DNA of 64,000 nt from Aureimonas flava (GCF_003583935.1 NZ_QYRN01000001.1:620001-684000); one strand, 5' to 3'. Shown: positions 9,050 to 20,825, numbered from the stretch's first letter. The notes: a model not told the origin generated them from the letters alone. A program made the numbers and translations.

Positions 9050-12000
9050 ATGGGAAGAATTCGGCGTCTCGTCGGTGCGGTTCTCGGCCTCCTTCTGTTT
9101 CTCGTCGTGCTCGTTGCGGGCGCGGCGGCGTTTCTCCTTGCCACCGATACCGGCGAGCGCTTCGTCCAGTCGCAGACCCAGGCGGCGCTTTCGCGGCTTC
9201 TGGGACCGCGCTACGAGGCCTCGCTCGGACGCCAGCAGCTCGAACTGCGCCGGGACGGCACGCTGGCGCTGAACTGGTACGACGCCGCCCTGCATCGCAA
9301 GGACCGGCCGGACCGCGAATCGCGGGTCGACCGGGTGTCGGTGGCGCTTCGGCTGATGCCGCTTGTCGGCGGCTCGCTGGAGTTCGGCAGGCTGGAAATC
9401 GCCGGAGCCGACCTCGACCTCGCCGCCTTCGCGGGAAACGCCCCTCGGGCGCCCAGGGACTCCGCCGCGGCTGCGGACGGACGCTCAGTGCTGGCGCGCA
9501 CGATCGACAACGGCGTCGCGGCGCTCGAACGACAGCTCCAGGCCTTGCAGGCGTTCCATTTCGATACGCTGAGCCTCCAGGACATCCGCGTCGTGGGATT
9601 GCCGGACGCCGCGAAACCGTGGTCGGACCTCGTGGTCCGGCGAGTGGAGTTGCACCGGGCGCTGGACGGCACGCTGCGGCTCGTTTCCAACGTCGAGGCG
9701 GGGGCGATCCCGCTGCTGCTTTCGGGCACGGCGGAGTTCGATCCGGCCACGAGCCGACTGACGCGGCTCGGCGCGCATTCCGGTCGGATCGACCTCGGCG
9801 CCGTGGCGCCTCCGGCGGACGAGGCCGACGAGCAGGACGAGCGGCCATTCGGGAGCGATTCCGAAACCTGGTTCGATCTGTCGCTCGACCGCGCCCGGCC
9901 CGACGAACCCGCCGTCGTACGCGCAAGCGCCCACCTCGGCGCGGGGCATCTCCAGCTCGGCCTGAACCGCACGCGCGTGGAAAGCGGGCGGCTCGACGCG
10001 ACCTATCGCCAGGGCGACGAGCGGCTCGTCATCGAACCGAGCCCGTTCCGCTTCCGCGACGTCGCCTTCGACCTGTCGGGCTCGGTGGAGCAGACCAACC
10101 GCGACGCGCCGGACGAAGCGCCGGTCTACGGGTTCAAGGTCGCGGCGCCGGCGATCCGCTCGGCGGTCGGGCGGGACGCCGCATCGGAGGGCTCACCGAT
10201 GAGCGCCGACCTCGAGCTGGAAGGCAGCTTCACGCCGCGCGCGCGGCAGCTCGAACTGCGGTCCGCCTCGCTGCGAACCGACGGCGGGACGCTGGAAGGC
10301 AGCGCCGGCTACGACGGCTCGGCGCCCGATGCGCGCAGCTTCCTGAACCTCGGCGCGACGTCCATTTCGGCCGCCTCGGTGAAGGCGTTCTGGCCGTTCA
10401 ACATCGCCGGAAAGGCCCGTCGCTGGGTCCTGGATCACCTGGCGTCCGAGGGTCATGTGCCGAGCGGCACGATCGCGATCGACATCCGGCGCGACCGGAT
10501 CGGCGAGGCCTTCAAGATCGGCGGTTCGCCAAGCGACACCGAGCTGCGGCTGGACGTTCCCGTACGCGGCGTGGCGCTCGCGACCGTCGGCGATCTGCCT
10601 GGTCTGCGGCAGATGGACGGTCTGTTGACCGTGCGCGGCATCCGCACCGACATCGCGGTGGAGAAGGGGGCCGTCGACGGTTTCGACAAGATCGCGATCG
10701 AGCCGTCCCACCTGGTTCTCCAGCGCCCTCCCGAGGGCAATCCCCGCGATCTCGGGATCGAGCTCGACATGCAGGCGTCGGGCGAGATCGCGCAGCTCAT
10801 GGCGGTGGCGGATCGTGAGCCGATCCACGCCTTCCGCAACGTTCCGCTCGCGATCGACCCGTTCAAGGGACGCGCGTCCGCCAAGGTCGGCGCGACGCTC
10901 GTGCTCGGCGACGACATCCCCCGCGACCGACAGGTAACGAGCTGGAGCGTGGAGGCCGAACTCGACGGCATCGATCCGGGACAGGCGATCGAAGGGCGGA
11001 GGTTCTCGGACCTGCACGGCTTGTTCCATGCGATCCCCGGACAGGCGAGCGGTTCGCTCGACGGTTCGATGGACGGCATACCGGCCAAGATGACCTTCGC
11101 CTTACCCTTCGGCGCGAACCCGGTGGGAGCCCGCAGTCTCGAGGCGGACCTCAAGGTGCCGTCCGCCAAGGTCGTCGACCTCGTGCCAGCGCTGGACGGT
11201 GTGGTGAAGGGGACGATCGCCGCGCGGATCACCGACGACGCCGACGGCATGCATGCCCGACTCGACCTCGGCCAGACCCAGCTCGACCTGCCGGCCGTGG
11301 CCTGGAGGAAGGGCGCCGGCATCGCGGCCGAGCTCTCCTTCGCGCTGCGGCGCGACGGCGACACGACCGAGCTGCGTGATCTCGATCTGAAGGGCGACGG
11401 GTTCCGCGCGAGCGGAACGATCGCGGTGGACAAGCGCGGGCTGCGCCGGGCCAGCCTCAGCCGCGTCGCTCTCAATCCGGGAGACGCGGTCGCGGTGGAC
11501 GTCGAACGGCACGGCGACGGGTTCGGCATCCAGGTCCAGGGCGACCGCTTCGATGCACGTCCGATCCTGGCCGAGATCAAGGCCGGCCTCGGACGCGACA
11601 AGAAGGGCCGCGTGGGCGGCGGCACGTTCGACGTGACGATGGACGTCGGGCGGCTCGACGGGTTCAACGGACGCGCCGTGGACGGGTTCTCCCTGAACTA
11701 CGCGTCGGCGGACGGGCGCATGGCGGCGCTGGCGCTCGGCGGTTCGATCAACGGCGCCAGCCTCGCCGGCGATCTCGCGCCGCAGAAGGACCAGCGCCGC
11801 ATCCGCATCGCGGCGGGCGACGTGGGCGGCCTGCTCGGCTTCGCCGGGCTCTACGGCCACATGGAAGGCGGGCAGGGAACCCTTGCAGTCATCGGCTCGG
11901 CCGACGCGGGCTATGCGGGCGACCTGAAGCTCACGAATTTCACCTTGGTGGACGAGCCGCGCCTGTCGCGCATCGTGGGCTCGTCGCCGACACCTGGTGC

Positions 12001-12391
12001 CGCCAGCCTGTCGCAGGCGATCGGGCAGGACCTGCGGACGGAACGGGCCTTCTTCGACCATGCCTCGGCCAAGCTCGCCTATGGCAAGGGCAGCCTGCGG
12101 GTGGCGGACGGGATCGTGCGCGGGCCCATCTTCGGATCGAGCTTCGCCGGCGTCGTCTACGATCCGAGCGGCCAGATCGACGTGTCGGGCTCGTTCATGC
12201 CGGCCTACGGGATCAACCGGGTGTTCGGCGCGATCCCGCTTCTCGGGCAGATCCTCGGAAACGGCCAGGAGGGGGGGCTGATCGGGATCACCTACCGCTT
12301 GAGCGGGGCCATGGCCTCGCCGTCGCTGGTGGTGAACCCGATCTCGGCCATCGCGCCCGGCATCTTCCGCCAGATCTTCGCCTTCGACTGA
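9050..12391 (+). CDS. AsmA/YhdP-like envelope protein (DUF3971 and AsmA-like C-terminal regions)
   Basis: This 1113-aa protein has one N-terminal membrane anchor (MGRIRRLVGAVLGLLLFLVVLVAGAAAFL without its last residues) and a long beta-rich periplasmic body. Repeated DL-x-L-x-G strand patterns are typical of the AsmA/TamB/YhdP group, which bridges the periplasm and is implicated in phospholipid transport to the outer membrane. The C-terminal part (LGQILGNGQEGGLIGITYRL, then a conserved SPSLVVNPISAIAPGI-type end) matches the AsmA_2-like region. ATG 9050 is chosen over the adjacent TTG 9047. The gene converges with tyrS, with only two bases between the stop codons. The transport role is from family knowledge, not seen here. 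Confidence 0.85.
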   Translation: MGRIRRLVGAVLGLLLFLVVLVAGAAAFLLATDTGERFVQSQTQAALSRLLGPRYEASLGRQQLELRRDGTLALNWYDAALHRKDRPDRESRVDRVSVALRLMPLVGGSLEFGRLEIAGADLDLAAFAGNAPRAPRDSAAAADGRSVLARTIDNGVAALERQLQALQAFHFDTLSLQDIRVVGLPDAAKPWSDLVVRRVELHRALDGTLRLVSNVEAGAIPLLLSGTAEFDPATSRLTRLGAHSGRIDLGAVAPPADEADEQDERPFGSDSETWFDLSLDRARPDEPAVVRASAHLGAGHLQLGLNRTRVESGRLDATYRQGDERLVIEPSPFRFRDVAFDLSGSVEQTNRDAPDEAPVYGFKVAAPAIRSAVGRDAASEGSPMSADLELEGSFTPRARQLELRSASLRTDGGTLEGSAGYDGSAPDARSFLNLGATSISAASVKAFWPFNIAGKARRWVLDHLASEGHVPSGTIAIDIRRDRIGEAFKIGGSPSDTELRLDVPVRGVALATVGDLPGLRQMDGLLTVRGIRTDIAVEKGAVDGFDKIAIEPSHLVLQRPPEGNPRDLGIELDMQASGEIAQLMAVADREPIHAFRNVPLAIDPFKGRASAKVGATLVLGDDIPRDRQVTSWSVEAELDGIDPGQAIEGRRFSDLHGLFHAIPGQASGSLDGSMDGIPAKMTFALPFGANPVGARSLEADLKVPSAKVVDLVPALDGVVKGTIAARITDDADGMHARLDLGQTQLDLPAVAWRKGAGIAAELSFALRRDGDTTELRDLDLKGDGFRASGTIAVDKRGLRRASLSRVALNPGDAVAVDVERHGDGFGIQVQGDRFDARPILAEIKAGLGRDKKGRVGGGTFDVTMDVGRLDGFNGRAVDGFSLNYASADGRMAALALGGSINGASLAGDLAPQKDQRRIRIAAGDVGGLLGFAGLYGHMEGGQGTLAVIGSADAGYAGDLKLTNFTLVDEPRLSRIVGSSPTPGAASLSQAIGQDLRTERAFFDHASAKLAYGKGSLRVADGIVRGPIFGSSFAGVVYDPSGQIDVSGSFMPAYGINRVFGAIPLLGQILGNGQEGGLIGITYRLSGAMASPSLVVNPISAIAPGIFRQIFAFD

Positions 12392-12393
12392 GA

Positions 12394-13644
12394 TCAGTCG
12401 GCGGTCTTCACCAGGACATGCCGCTTCTTACCCAGCGAGAGCTTGGCGACGCCGTCCGCCAGCGCCGACGCGGTCACCGTCATGCGCTCGTCCGAGACGG
12501 GCTGGTCGTTGAGCCGGACCGCGCCGCCCGCGACATGGCGCCGCGCCTCGCCGTTCGAGGCGGCAAGACCGGCCTTCACGACGAGCGACAGGATGCCGAC
12601 GCCGCCATCCAGTTCGGCCTTCGGAAGGAGAACGGTCGGCAACGTGTCGGCGAGCGCACCTTGCTCGAAGGTCGTGCGGGCCGTCGCCTCGGCTTCCTCG
12701 GCCGCGGCGCGTCCGTGAACGATCGCGGTGGTCTCGGTGGCGAGGATCTTCTTCGCCTCGTTGATCTCGGCCCCACCGAGCGCGGCGAGGCGCGCGATTT
12801 CGTCCAGCGGCAGGCGGGTGAAGATCTTCAGGAAGCGTCCGACGTCGGCGTCCTCGGTGTTGCGCCAGTACTGCCAGAACTCGTACGGGCTGAAGAGGTC
12901 GCCGTTGAGCCACACGGCGCCCGAGGCCGACTTGCCCATCTTCTCGCCGGAGGACTTGGTGAGCAGCGGCGTGGTCAGCGCGTAGAGCTGCGGGCCGCCC
13001 ATGCGGTGGCTGAGGTCGACACCGTTGATGATGTTGCCCCACTGATCGGAGCCGCCCATCTGCAGCACCGTGCCGTAGCGCCGGTTGAGCTCGGTGAAGT
13101 CGTAGCCCTGCATGATCATGTAGTTGAATTCGAGGAAGCTCAGCGACTGCTCCCGGTCGAGCCGCAGCTTCACCGAATCGAAGCTGAGCATGCGGTTGAC
13201 CGAGAAATGCCGCCCCACATCGCGCAGGAACTCGACGTAGTTCAGCTTCATCAGCCAGTCGGCATTGTTCACCATGATGGCCGCATTGGGCCCGTCGTAG
13301 CGCAGGATGTTGCCGAAGACGCGCTGGATGCCGTCGATGTTCGTCTGGATCTGCTCGGGCGTCAGCATGCCGCGCTGGCTGTCCCGGAACGACGGATCGC
13401 CGACCATCGACGTGCCCCCGCCCATCAGGCTGATCGCCTGGTGGCCCGTCTCCTGGAGCCAGTAGAGCATCGTGACCGAGATCAGGTTGCCGATGTGGAT
13501 CGACGTCGCCGTGGCGTCGTAGCCGACATAGCCGGTGATCCGGCCCCGATGCGCGAGCGCGTCCAGTCCCTCGGGGTCGGAGACCTGATGGATGAACCCG
13601 CGCTCGTCGAGAACGCGCAGGAAGTCGGATTTGAAGCGGCTCAT
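12394..13644 (-). CDS. tyrS: Tyrosyl-tRNA synthetase
   Basis: This enzyme charges tRNA-Tyr. It is 416 aa from the ATG at 13644 ([20 protein letters not shown]). The class I signatures are [11 protein letters not shown] (HIGH motif) and [10 protein letters not shown] (KMSKS-type motif). [15 protein letters not shown] is the TyrRS substrate-binding stretch. A C-terminal S4 RNA-binding domain (about residues 345-410, [20 protein letters not shown]) completes the usual architecture. It is followed upstream on the same strand by the alpha/beta hydrolase gene with a 61-bp gap. Confidence 0.97.
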   Translation of the reverse strand: MSRFKSDFLRVLDERGFIHQVSDPEGLDALAHRGRITGYVGYDATATSIHIGNLISVTMLYWLQETGHQAISLMGGGTSMVGDPSFRDSQRGMLTPEQIQTNIDGIQRVFGNILRYDGPNAAIMVNNADWLMKLNYVEFLRDVGRHFSVNRMLSFDSVKLRLDREQSLSFLEFNYMIMQGYDFTELNRRYGTVLQMGGSDQWGNIINGVDLSHRMGGPQLYALTTPLLTKSSGEKMGKSASGAVWLNGDLFSPYEFWQYWRNTEDADVGRFLKIFTRLPLDEIARLAALGGAEINEAKKILATETTAIVHGRAAAEEAEATARTTFEQGALADTLPTVLLPKAELDGGVGILSLVVKAGLAASNGEARRHVAGGAVRLNDQPVSDERMTVTASALADGVAKLSLGKKRHVLVKTAD

Positions 13645-13705
13645 GGGTCTGTTCCGTCGCATGGGCGGCGGCGGCGCGCTCGGGCGCGGCCGCCGGCTGT
13701 CGGGC

Positions 13706-14380
13706 TTACTTCAGGCGCTTGGGCCGGGCGTCGGAGAGCTCTCCGGCCAGGCGGCGGTCGAGATATTCGGAGCACTCGGCCAGAAGCTCCTCGGTCTGCT
13801 CGCCGAAGAAGTGGTTGGCGCCCGCCAGCGTCTTCTGGGTGATCATGATGCCCTTCTGGGTCTTGAGCTTGTCGACAAGCCCCTGGACGTCCTTGGGTGG
13901 CGCCACCTTGTCCTTCTCGCCGTGAATGATGAGGCCCGAGGACGGGCAGGGCGCCAGGAACGAGAAGTCGTAGGAATTGGGCTGCGGCGCGATGGAGATG
14001 AAGCCCTCGATCTCCGGCCGGCGCATCAGGAGCTGCATGCCGATCCAGGAACCGAACGAGTATCCCGCCACCCAGCAGTGCTTGGAATCGGGGTGCAAGG
14101 CCTGGATCCAGTCCAGCGCGGCGGCGGCGTCCGACAGCTCGCCCGCGCCGTGGTCGAACTCGCCCTGGCTGCGCCCGATTCCGCGGAAATTGAAGCGCAG
14201 CGTCGTGAAGCCGCGCTCCACGAACATGTAGAAGAGCTGGTAGACGATCTGGTTGTTCATCGTGCCGCCGAAGCGGGGATGCGGATGGAGAACGATCGCG
14301 ATCGGCGCGTTCTTCTCCTTCGCCGCCTGATAGCGACCTTCCAGGCGGCCGGCCGGTCCGTTGAAGATGACTTCGGGCAT
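13706..14380 (-). CDS. Alpha/beta hydrolase
   Basis: This 224-aa single-domain alpha/beta hydrolase has the nucleophile elbow GYSFGSW (GxSxG), an oxyanion-region [12 protein letters not shown], an acid-loop [10 protein letters not shown] and a late His in [16 protein letters not shown] catalytic Ser-Asp-His triad is therefore plausible. It belongs to the small serine hydrolases often annotated next to tyrS or the suf operon in rhizobia. The substrate is unknown. It is divergent from the SUF cluster, and its upstream region is shared with the suf promoter. Confidence 0.88.
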   Translation of the reverse strand: MPEVIFNGPAGRLEGRYQAAKEKNAPIAIVLHPHPRFGGTMNNQIVYQLFYMFVERGFTTLRFNFRGIGRSQGEFDHGAGELSDAAAALDWIQALHPDSKHCWVAGYSFGSWIGMQLLMRRPEIEGFISIAPQPNSYDFSFLAPCPSSGLIIHGEKDKVAPPKDVQGLVDKLKTQKGIMITQKTLAGANHFFGEQTEELLAECSEYLDRRLAGELSDARPKRLK

Positions 14381-14426
14381 TGCATAACCTCAAGGGGGAC
14401 TCGGGTGACCGGACGGGCCAGGCACC

Positions 14427-14478
14427 TTGACGGGGAATGGGCAGCCTCTTAAAGTTCTTGGTTAGAACGATTCAAAAC
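14427..14478 (+). promoter_or_regulatory. suf promoter with Irr-type (ICE-like) box
   Basis: A sigma70-like promoter can be read: TTGACG (14427-14432), a 17-bp spacer and TAAAGT (14450-14455). Six bases further is the imperfect palindrome GTTAGAACGATTCAAAAC (14461-14478), centred on TTAGAA-CGA-TTC. It resembles the iron-control element bound by the rhizobial regulator Irr, reported with a TTAGAA...TTCTAA core. Its position over the predicted transcription start would suit repression or heme/iron-responsive control of the suf genes. The sequence match is seen; Irr binding is inferred. Confidence 0.5.
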
Positions 14479-14598
14479 TACACGGGTCCTACAGGGGCGC
14501 TATGTAGTCCGCCGAGTGCTTCGAACACAAACATTTTCGAGCGTCGGCTGTTGAGCGAACCCTCGACGGGCCAACCGGAAGAAGCGCGAAGGTCGGCT

Positions 14599-15774
14599 GT
14601 GCGCGAGACGCGTCTTTATCTGGACCACAACGCGAGCGCGCCCCTCCTGTCCGAGGCGCGGGACGCCATTGTCGCCGCGCTGGCGACAGTGGGCAACCCG
14701 TCGTCGGTCCATGCGGAGGGACGCGCCGCACGCTCGCTCCTGGCGACGGCCCGCGCCGACGTGGCGCGGCTGGCGGGTGCCGAGGCCGAAGCCGTGGTCT
14801 TCACCAGTGGCGCGACGGAAGCGGCGTCGACCTGCCTGACGCCGCATTGGGCGCGGGACGGGCGGGACGTGACCGCCGCTCGGCTTGCGGTGATCGACAC
14901 CGACCACCCCTGCATCCGCGAAGGCGGCCGCTTCGCATCCGCCGACGCGACGCGCCTTCCGGTCGATCCGAACGGCGTGGTGCGGCTCGACGCGCTGGAC
15001 CGGTGGCTCGCGGCCGGGCCACCGGGTCTCGTGGCCTTCTGCGCCGCCAACAGTGAGACCGGGTTGCTGCAACCGGCGGGCGAAATCGTGAGCCGGGCGC
15101 GAGCCGCAGGCGCGATCGTCGTCTGCGACGGCGTACAGGCGGCCGGGCGGATCCCGCTGGATGCGCTGGCGCTCGGGGCGGACGCGTTGATCCTGTCTGC
15201 CCACAAGATCGGCGGCCCGAAGGGGGTGGGTGCGTTCGTGCTCGGCTCCACCGGCCTTCGCCCCCGTCCGCTGCTGACCGGCGGCGCGCAGGAGACGCGC
15301 CAGCGCGCCGGAACGGAGGCTGCGGCCCTGATTGCCGGCTTCGGCGCGGCGGCATGCCTCGCTCGGCGCACGCCCGAAGAGCGCGCCCGCATGCTCGACC
15401 TTCGCGAGCGGCTGGAGCGCGGCATCCTGACGCTGTCGCCGGGATTCTCGATCGTCGGCGGCACGGCGGAACGCCTGCCGCAGACCGTGATGCTGCATCA
15501 TCCCGGCCGACGCGCCGAGACGGCGCAGATCGCCATGGACCTCGCCGGGATCGCGGTCTCGGCCGGGTCGGCCTGCGCCTCCGGCAAGGTGGGCGGGTCG
15601 TCGGTCCTGGAAGCGATGGCGCGCGGCGGCGCCGCCGTGGAGCCCGACATGGGCGGACTGCGGATAAGCTTCGGGCCGGAAACGGAAGCGGCCGCGATCG
15701 ACCGCTTCCTGTCGGCCTTCGGCGCGCATTGCGCCCGCTCGGCCGAAAGGGCGGGCACACGACAAGTCGCGTGA
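14599..15774 (+). CDS. Cysteine desulfurase, IscS/NifS type
   Basis: This PLP enzyme takes sulfur from cysteine for Fe-S cluster assembly. The GTG start at 14599 gives VRETRLYLDHNASAPL at the N-terminus, matching family alignments; the frame upstream to 14437 has no family similarity. The PLP lysine is in LILSAHKIGGPKGVG. The mobile active-site loop is VSAGSACASGKV, of the IscS (class I) type, so it differs from the class II SufS further down. The length is 391 aa. It opens the SUF cluster behind the promoter with the Irr-like box. Two desulfurases of different class in one cluster are common in alphaproteobacteria. Confidence 0.9.
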   Translation: MRETRLYLDHNASAPLLSEARDAIVAALATVGNPSSVHAEGRAARSLLATARADVARLAGAEAEAVVFTSGATEAASTCLTPHWARDGRDVTAARLAVIDTDHPCIREGGRFASADATRLPVDPNGVVRLDALDRWLAAGPPGLVAFCAANSETGLLQPAGEIVSRARAAGAIVVCDGVQAAGRIPLDALALGADALILSAHKIGGPKGVGAFVLGSTGLRPRPLLTGGAQETRQRAGTEAAALIAGFGAAACLARRTPEERARMLDLRERLERGILTLSPGFSIVGGTAERLPQTVMLHHPGRRAETAQIAMDLAGIAVSAGSACASGKVGGSSVLEAMARGGAAVEPDMGGLRISFGPETEAAAIDRFLSAFGAHCARSAERAGTRQVA

Positions 15775-15828
15775 ACGGCGTCAGCCAATCTGGTCCGGCA
15801 CCTTCAACTTTTAGGGTCGGACCCCCAT

Positions 15829-15856
15829 TTGAACCGTTGTGAACTGCCGCTATAGG
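15829..15856 (+). promoter_or_regulatory. Candidate internal promoter before sufB
   Basis: TTGAAC (15829-15834), a 16-bp spacer and TATAGG (15851-15856) form a reasonable sigma70-like pair about 55 bases before the sufB ATG. The 136-bp gap after the desulfurase gene leaves room for a second start. Confidence 0.4.
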
Positions 15857-15910
15857 GCAGTCCACGAGCCAACCACCGGACCTTGAATCCGGCGAGTGTG
15901 GAGAGAGACG

Positions 15911-17449
<1,539 letters not shown>

Positions 17450-17526
17450 GCGTCGACGCCTGCCAGCCCACACCATCTCGACCGCGCACCGACCGATGCG
17501 CCGACCAACGCTCTAGAAGAACGAAG

Positions 17527-18282
17527 ATGCTGGAAATCAGAAACCTGCACGCCCGTGTGGCGGATACCGACACCGAAATCCTGCGCGGCCTGGACCTGAC
17601 GGTCGCGGACGGCGAGGTTGCGGCGATCATGGGGCCGAACGGGTCGGGCAAGTCCACCCTGTCCTACATCATCGCCGGCCGCGAGGACTACGAGGTCACC
17701 GAAGGCGACATCCTGTACAACGGCGAGTCGATCCTGGAGATGGATGCGGCCGAGCGCGCGGCCTCCGGCGTGTTCCTGGCCTTCCAGTACCCGCTGGAGA
17801 TCCCGGGCGTCGCCACGATGACTTTCCTCAAGACGGCCCTCAACTCGCAGCGCAAGGCGCGCGGCGAGGGCGAGCTGACCACGCCCGAGTTCATGCGCCG
17901 CGTGAAGGCCTCGGCGGCCGATCTCAAGATCGAGGCGGAGATGCTCAAGCGCCCCCTCAACGTCGGCTTCTCCGGCGGCGAGAAGAAGCGCGCCGAGATT
18001 CTGCAGATGGCGTTGCTAGAGCCCAAGCTCTGCGTGATGGACGAGACCGATTCCGGCCTCGACATCGATGCGCTGAAGATCGTGGCGGACGGCGTCAACG
18101 CGCTGCGCGGCCCCGACCGCTCGTTCTTGGTCATCACGCACTACCAGCGCCTGCTCGATTACATCGTGCCGGACAAGGTGCACGTCCTCTACAAGGGCCG
18201 GATCATCAAGTCCGGCGACAAGTCGCTGGCGCTGCAGCTCGAGAACGAGGGTTACGCTCAGATCATCGGCGAGGCGGCCTGA
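17527..18282 (+). CDS. sufC: Fe-S assembly ATPase SufC
   Basis: SufC is the ABC-type ATPase of SufBC2D. The ATG at 17527 (MLEIRNLHARVADTDTEILR) gives 251 aa. Walker A is GPNGSGKST, the signature is FSGGEKKRAEI, and Walker B with the SufC-type acidic run is CVMDETDSGLDIDALK. It has no transmembrane partner, as expected for this soluble member of the ABC family. The TGA stop overlaps the sufD ATG by one base, so the two are translationally coupled. Confidence 0.97.
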   Translation: MLEIRNLHARVADTDTEILRGLDLTVADGEVAAIMGPNGSGKSTLSYIIAGREDYEVTEGDILYNGESILEMDAAERAASGVFLAFQYPLEIPGVATMTFLKTALNSQRKARGEGELTTPEFMRRVKASAADLKIEAEMLKRPLNVGFSGGEKKRAEILQMALLEPKLCVMDETDSGLDIDALKIVADGVNALRGPDRSFLVITHYQRLLDYIVPDKVHVLYKGRIIKSGDKSLALQLENEGYAQIIGEAA

Positions 18283-19517
18283 TGTCGGCCGTCACCCAGA
18301 CCCGCACCAAGGCGGAACTGGCGCTGATCCAACGCGGCCAGACCTCCGCCGCCACCGACGCGCAACGGCGCGCGCTCGACGTGCTGGCGGCCGAGGGCCT
18401 GCCGAGCCGTCGCGTCGAGGCCTGGCACTACACGGATCTGCGTGTCCTGCTGGGACGCCAGGCCGAGGCGGGGAACGAAGGCGGCGAGCCGAGCTATCTG
18501 ACGCCCTTCCTGCCGCACAGCGTGGTGGTGGAGCTCGGAACGGCGGGCGCCGGCAACGACCCGGCGCCGGGCGTCGCGATCGAGGCGGCTACGCAGGCCC
18601 CGGGGTACGACGAGGTGGTCAACCATCTCGATCGCGCGGTGGATACGGTTCGCCTCGTCAATACGGCGATGGGGGCGGCGGGCTCGCACCTGCGCATCGG
18701 CAAGGCCGAGGGCGCCGAGAGCGTCACCGAGCTGCGCCCGCAGCCAGGCGCCGGCGGCAGCCATGCCTTCTCGCGCGTCGAGGTCGGCGCGGGGGCCCGG
18801 GCGACGCTGGTCGAACGCGCGCCGGCGGGCGCGGCGGGCGACCTGTCCTCGGCCGTGCACGATCTCGACATCGGCGACGGCGCGGAAGCGCTGTGGATCG
18901 TGGTGCAGGAGAAGGGCGCGGCCGAGACGCATCTCGGCCAGCTCAACGTGCGCCTCGGCGCGGATGCCAAGCTGCGGCTGTTCGTCCTGAACGCCGGAGG
19001 CGCCGTCGTGCGCCAGGAAGTCCACGCGGTGACGGTGGGCGAGGGCGCCGACATCCAGATCCGCGGCGTCAACCTTCTCGAGGCGGGCCAGCACGTGGAC
19101 GTCACCACGACGCTGAACCACAACGTCGCGCACACGACCTCCACCGAGATCTTCCGCAACGTGGTGTTCGGCGGACACGGCGTGTTCCAGGGCATGATCC
19201 GCGTGGCCAAGGGCGCGCAGAAGACCGACGCGCGCCTCGCCTGCAACACGTTGCTCCTATCGGACGACGGCGACTTCTCGGCCAAGCCCGAGCTGGAGAT
19301 CTTCGCGGACGACGTTCAGTGCGGCCACGGCGCGACGGCCGGCGAGATCAACGCCGATCACCTCTTCTACCTCATGAGCCGAGGCATTCCCGAGGCGCCC
19401 GCGCGCGCGCTTCTCGTGAAGGCCTTCGTGGACGAGGTGGTGGAGGACCTGGAGGACGAGGCATTGGTCGAAGCGCTGGAAGCGCGGATCGACGATTGGC
19501 TGGCGCGGGACCGGTAG
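18282..19517 (+). CDS. sufD: Fe-S assembly protein SufD
   Basis: SufD pairs with SufB on the SufC dimer and is needed for iron acquisition by the complex. The protein is 411 aa. The N-terminal helical part (RRVEAWHYTDLRVLL) and the C-terminal SUF_FeS_assembly beta-helix with CGHGATAGEINADHLFYLMS and the conserved His are visible. It starts within the sufC stop codon and is followed by sufS after 52 bp. Confidence 0.96.
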   Translation: MSAVTQTRTKAELALIQRGQTSAATDAQRRALDVLAAEGLPSRRVEAWHYTDLRVLLGRQAEAGNEGGEPSYLTPFLPHSVVVELGTAGAGNDPAPGVAIEAATQAPGYDEVVNHLDRAVDTVRLVNTAMGAAGSHLRIGKAEGAESVTELRPQPGAGGSHAFSRVEVGAGARATLVERAPAGAAGDLSSAVHDLDIGDGAEALWIVVQEKGAAETHLGQLNVRLGADAKLRLFVLNAGGAVVRQEVHAVTVGEGADIQIRGVNLLEAGQHVDVTTTLNHNVAHTTSTEIFRNVVFGGHGVFQGMIRVAKGAQKTDARLACNTLLLSDDGDFSAKPELEIFADDVQCGHGATAGEINADHLFYLMSRGIPEAPARALLVKAFVDEVVEDLEDEALVEALEARIDDWLARDR

Positions 19518-19569
19518 TCCCGCGCACCATCCGAGCCGGCTTGCCGCCGGAAACGCGGAGAGCGGACCG

Positions 19570-20814
19570 ATGAACATTCAGACCGTCGCCAGCGAGCGAT
19601 ACGATGTCGAGGCGATCCGTCGCGACTTTCCGATCCTCGCGCGAGAGGTGCACGGGAAGCCGCTGGTCTATCTCGACAACGGCGCCTCGGCGCAGAAGCC
19701 GCGCCAGGTTCTGGACCGTATCCAGTCGGCCTATGCGAGTACCTATTCCAACGTGCATCGCGGGCTGCACTTCCTGTCGAACAAGGCGACGGAGGAGTTC
19801 GAGGCCGCGCGCGAGACCGTTCGCGGCTTCCTGAACGCCGCGAGCCACGACGAGATCGTCTTCACCCGCTCGGCCACAGAGGCCATCAACCTCGTGGCCT
19901 ACGGCTACGGGATGAAGGAGATCGGGGAGGGCGACGAGATCGTGCTCACGGTGATGGAGCATCACTCCAACATCGTGCCATGGCATTTCCTGCGCGAGCG
20001 CAAGGGAGCCAAGCTCGTCTTCGTGCCGGTGGCGGACGACGGGTCGATCGCGCTCGAGGACTTCGAGCGGGCCCTTTCGCCGCGCACCAAGCTCGTCGCC
20101 TTCACACACATGTCCAACGTCCTCGGCACCGTGACGCCGGCGAAAGCGGTGACGGCGCTCGCGCATTCGCGCGGCATCCCCGTGCTGATCGACGGCAGCC
20201 AGGGGGCCGTCCATCTGCCGGTGGACGTGCAGGACATCGGCTGCGACTTCTACGTGCTGACCGGGCACAAGGTCTATGGCCCGACCGGCATCGGCGTCCT
20301 CTACGGCCGCTTCGAGATGCTCGACCGCATGCAACCGTTCAACGGCGGCGGCGAGATGATCGTGGAGGTGAGCGAGGAGAGCGTGACCTACAACGCCCCG
20401 CCGCATCGCTTCGAGGCCGGCACGCCGCCGATCGTCCAGGCGATCGGGCTCGGCGCCGCGCTCGACTATATGCTCGCGGTCGGGCGGGAGCGGATCGCGG
20501 CGCACGAGGAGAGCCTTCGGGCCTATGCCCACGAGCGCTTGAAGGCGGTGCCCACGCTGCGCATCTATGGCGAGGCGCCGGGCAAGGGCGCGATCGTCGC
20601 CTTCGATCTCGAAGGCATCCATGCCCACGACGTGTCGATGGTGATCGACCGCGAGGGTGTGGCGGTCCGCGCCGGCACGCATTGCGCCCAGCCGCTGCTG
20701 CGGCGTTTCGGGGCGACATCCACTTGCCGCGCCTCGTTCGGCATGTACAACACGCTGGCCGAGGTCGACCGCCTCGCCGAAGCGCTGGAAAAGGCGCATC
20801 GCTTCTTCGCCTGA
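19570..20814 (+). CDS. sufS: Cysteine desulfurase SufS (class II)
   Basis: SufS is a PLP-dependent enzyme supplying persulfide sulfur to SufBC2D. The PLP lysine is in YVLTGHKVYGPTGIGVLYG. The class II active-site Cys is in AVRAGTHCAQPLLRRFG. The ATG at 19570 follows GCGGAGAGCGGACCG and gives 414 aa, the usual length. No sufE or sufU partner gene is seen in this cluster, so the acceptor must be encoded elsewhere or be different. Confidence 0.96.
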   Translation: MNIQTVASERYDVEAIRRDFPILAREVHGKPLVYLDNGASAQKPRQVLDRIQSAYASTYSNVHRGLHFLSNKATEEFEAARETVRGFLNAASHDEIVFTRSATEAINLVAYGYGMKEIGEGDEIVLTVMEHHSNIVPWHFLRERKGAKLVFVPVADDGSIALEDFERALSPRTKLVAFTHMSNVLGTVTPAKAVTALAHSRGIPVLIDGSQGAVHLPVDVQDIGCDFYVLTGHKVYGPTGIGVLYGRFEMLDRMQPFNGGGEMIVEVSEESVTYNAPPHRFEAGTPPIVQAIGLGAALDYMLAVGRERIAAHEESLRAYAHERLKAVPTLRIYGEAPGKGAIVAFDLEGIHAHDVSMVIDREGVAVRAGTHCAQPLLRRFGATSTCRASFGMYNTLAEVDRLAEALEKAHRFFA

Positions 20815-20825
20815 GGAGCCATCTG

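Noticed and set aside
8155-10818. 887-aa plus-strand frame over bcp and the YhdP-like gene
   Set aside because: Runs antisense to bcp and out of frame with the AsmA-like gene; Arg/Pro/Gly-rich noise.
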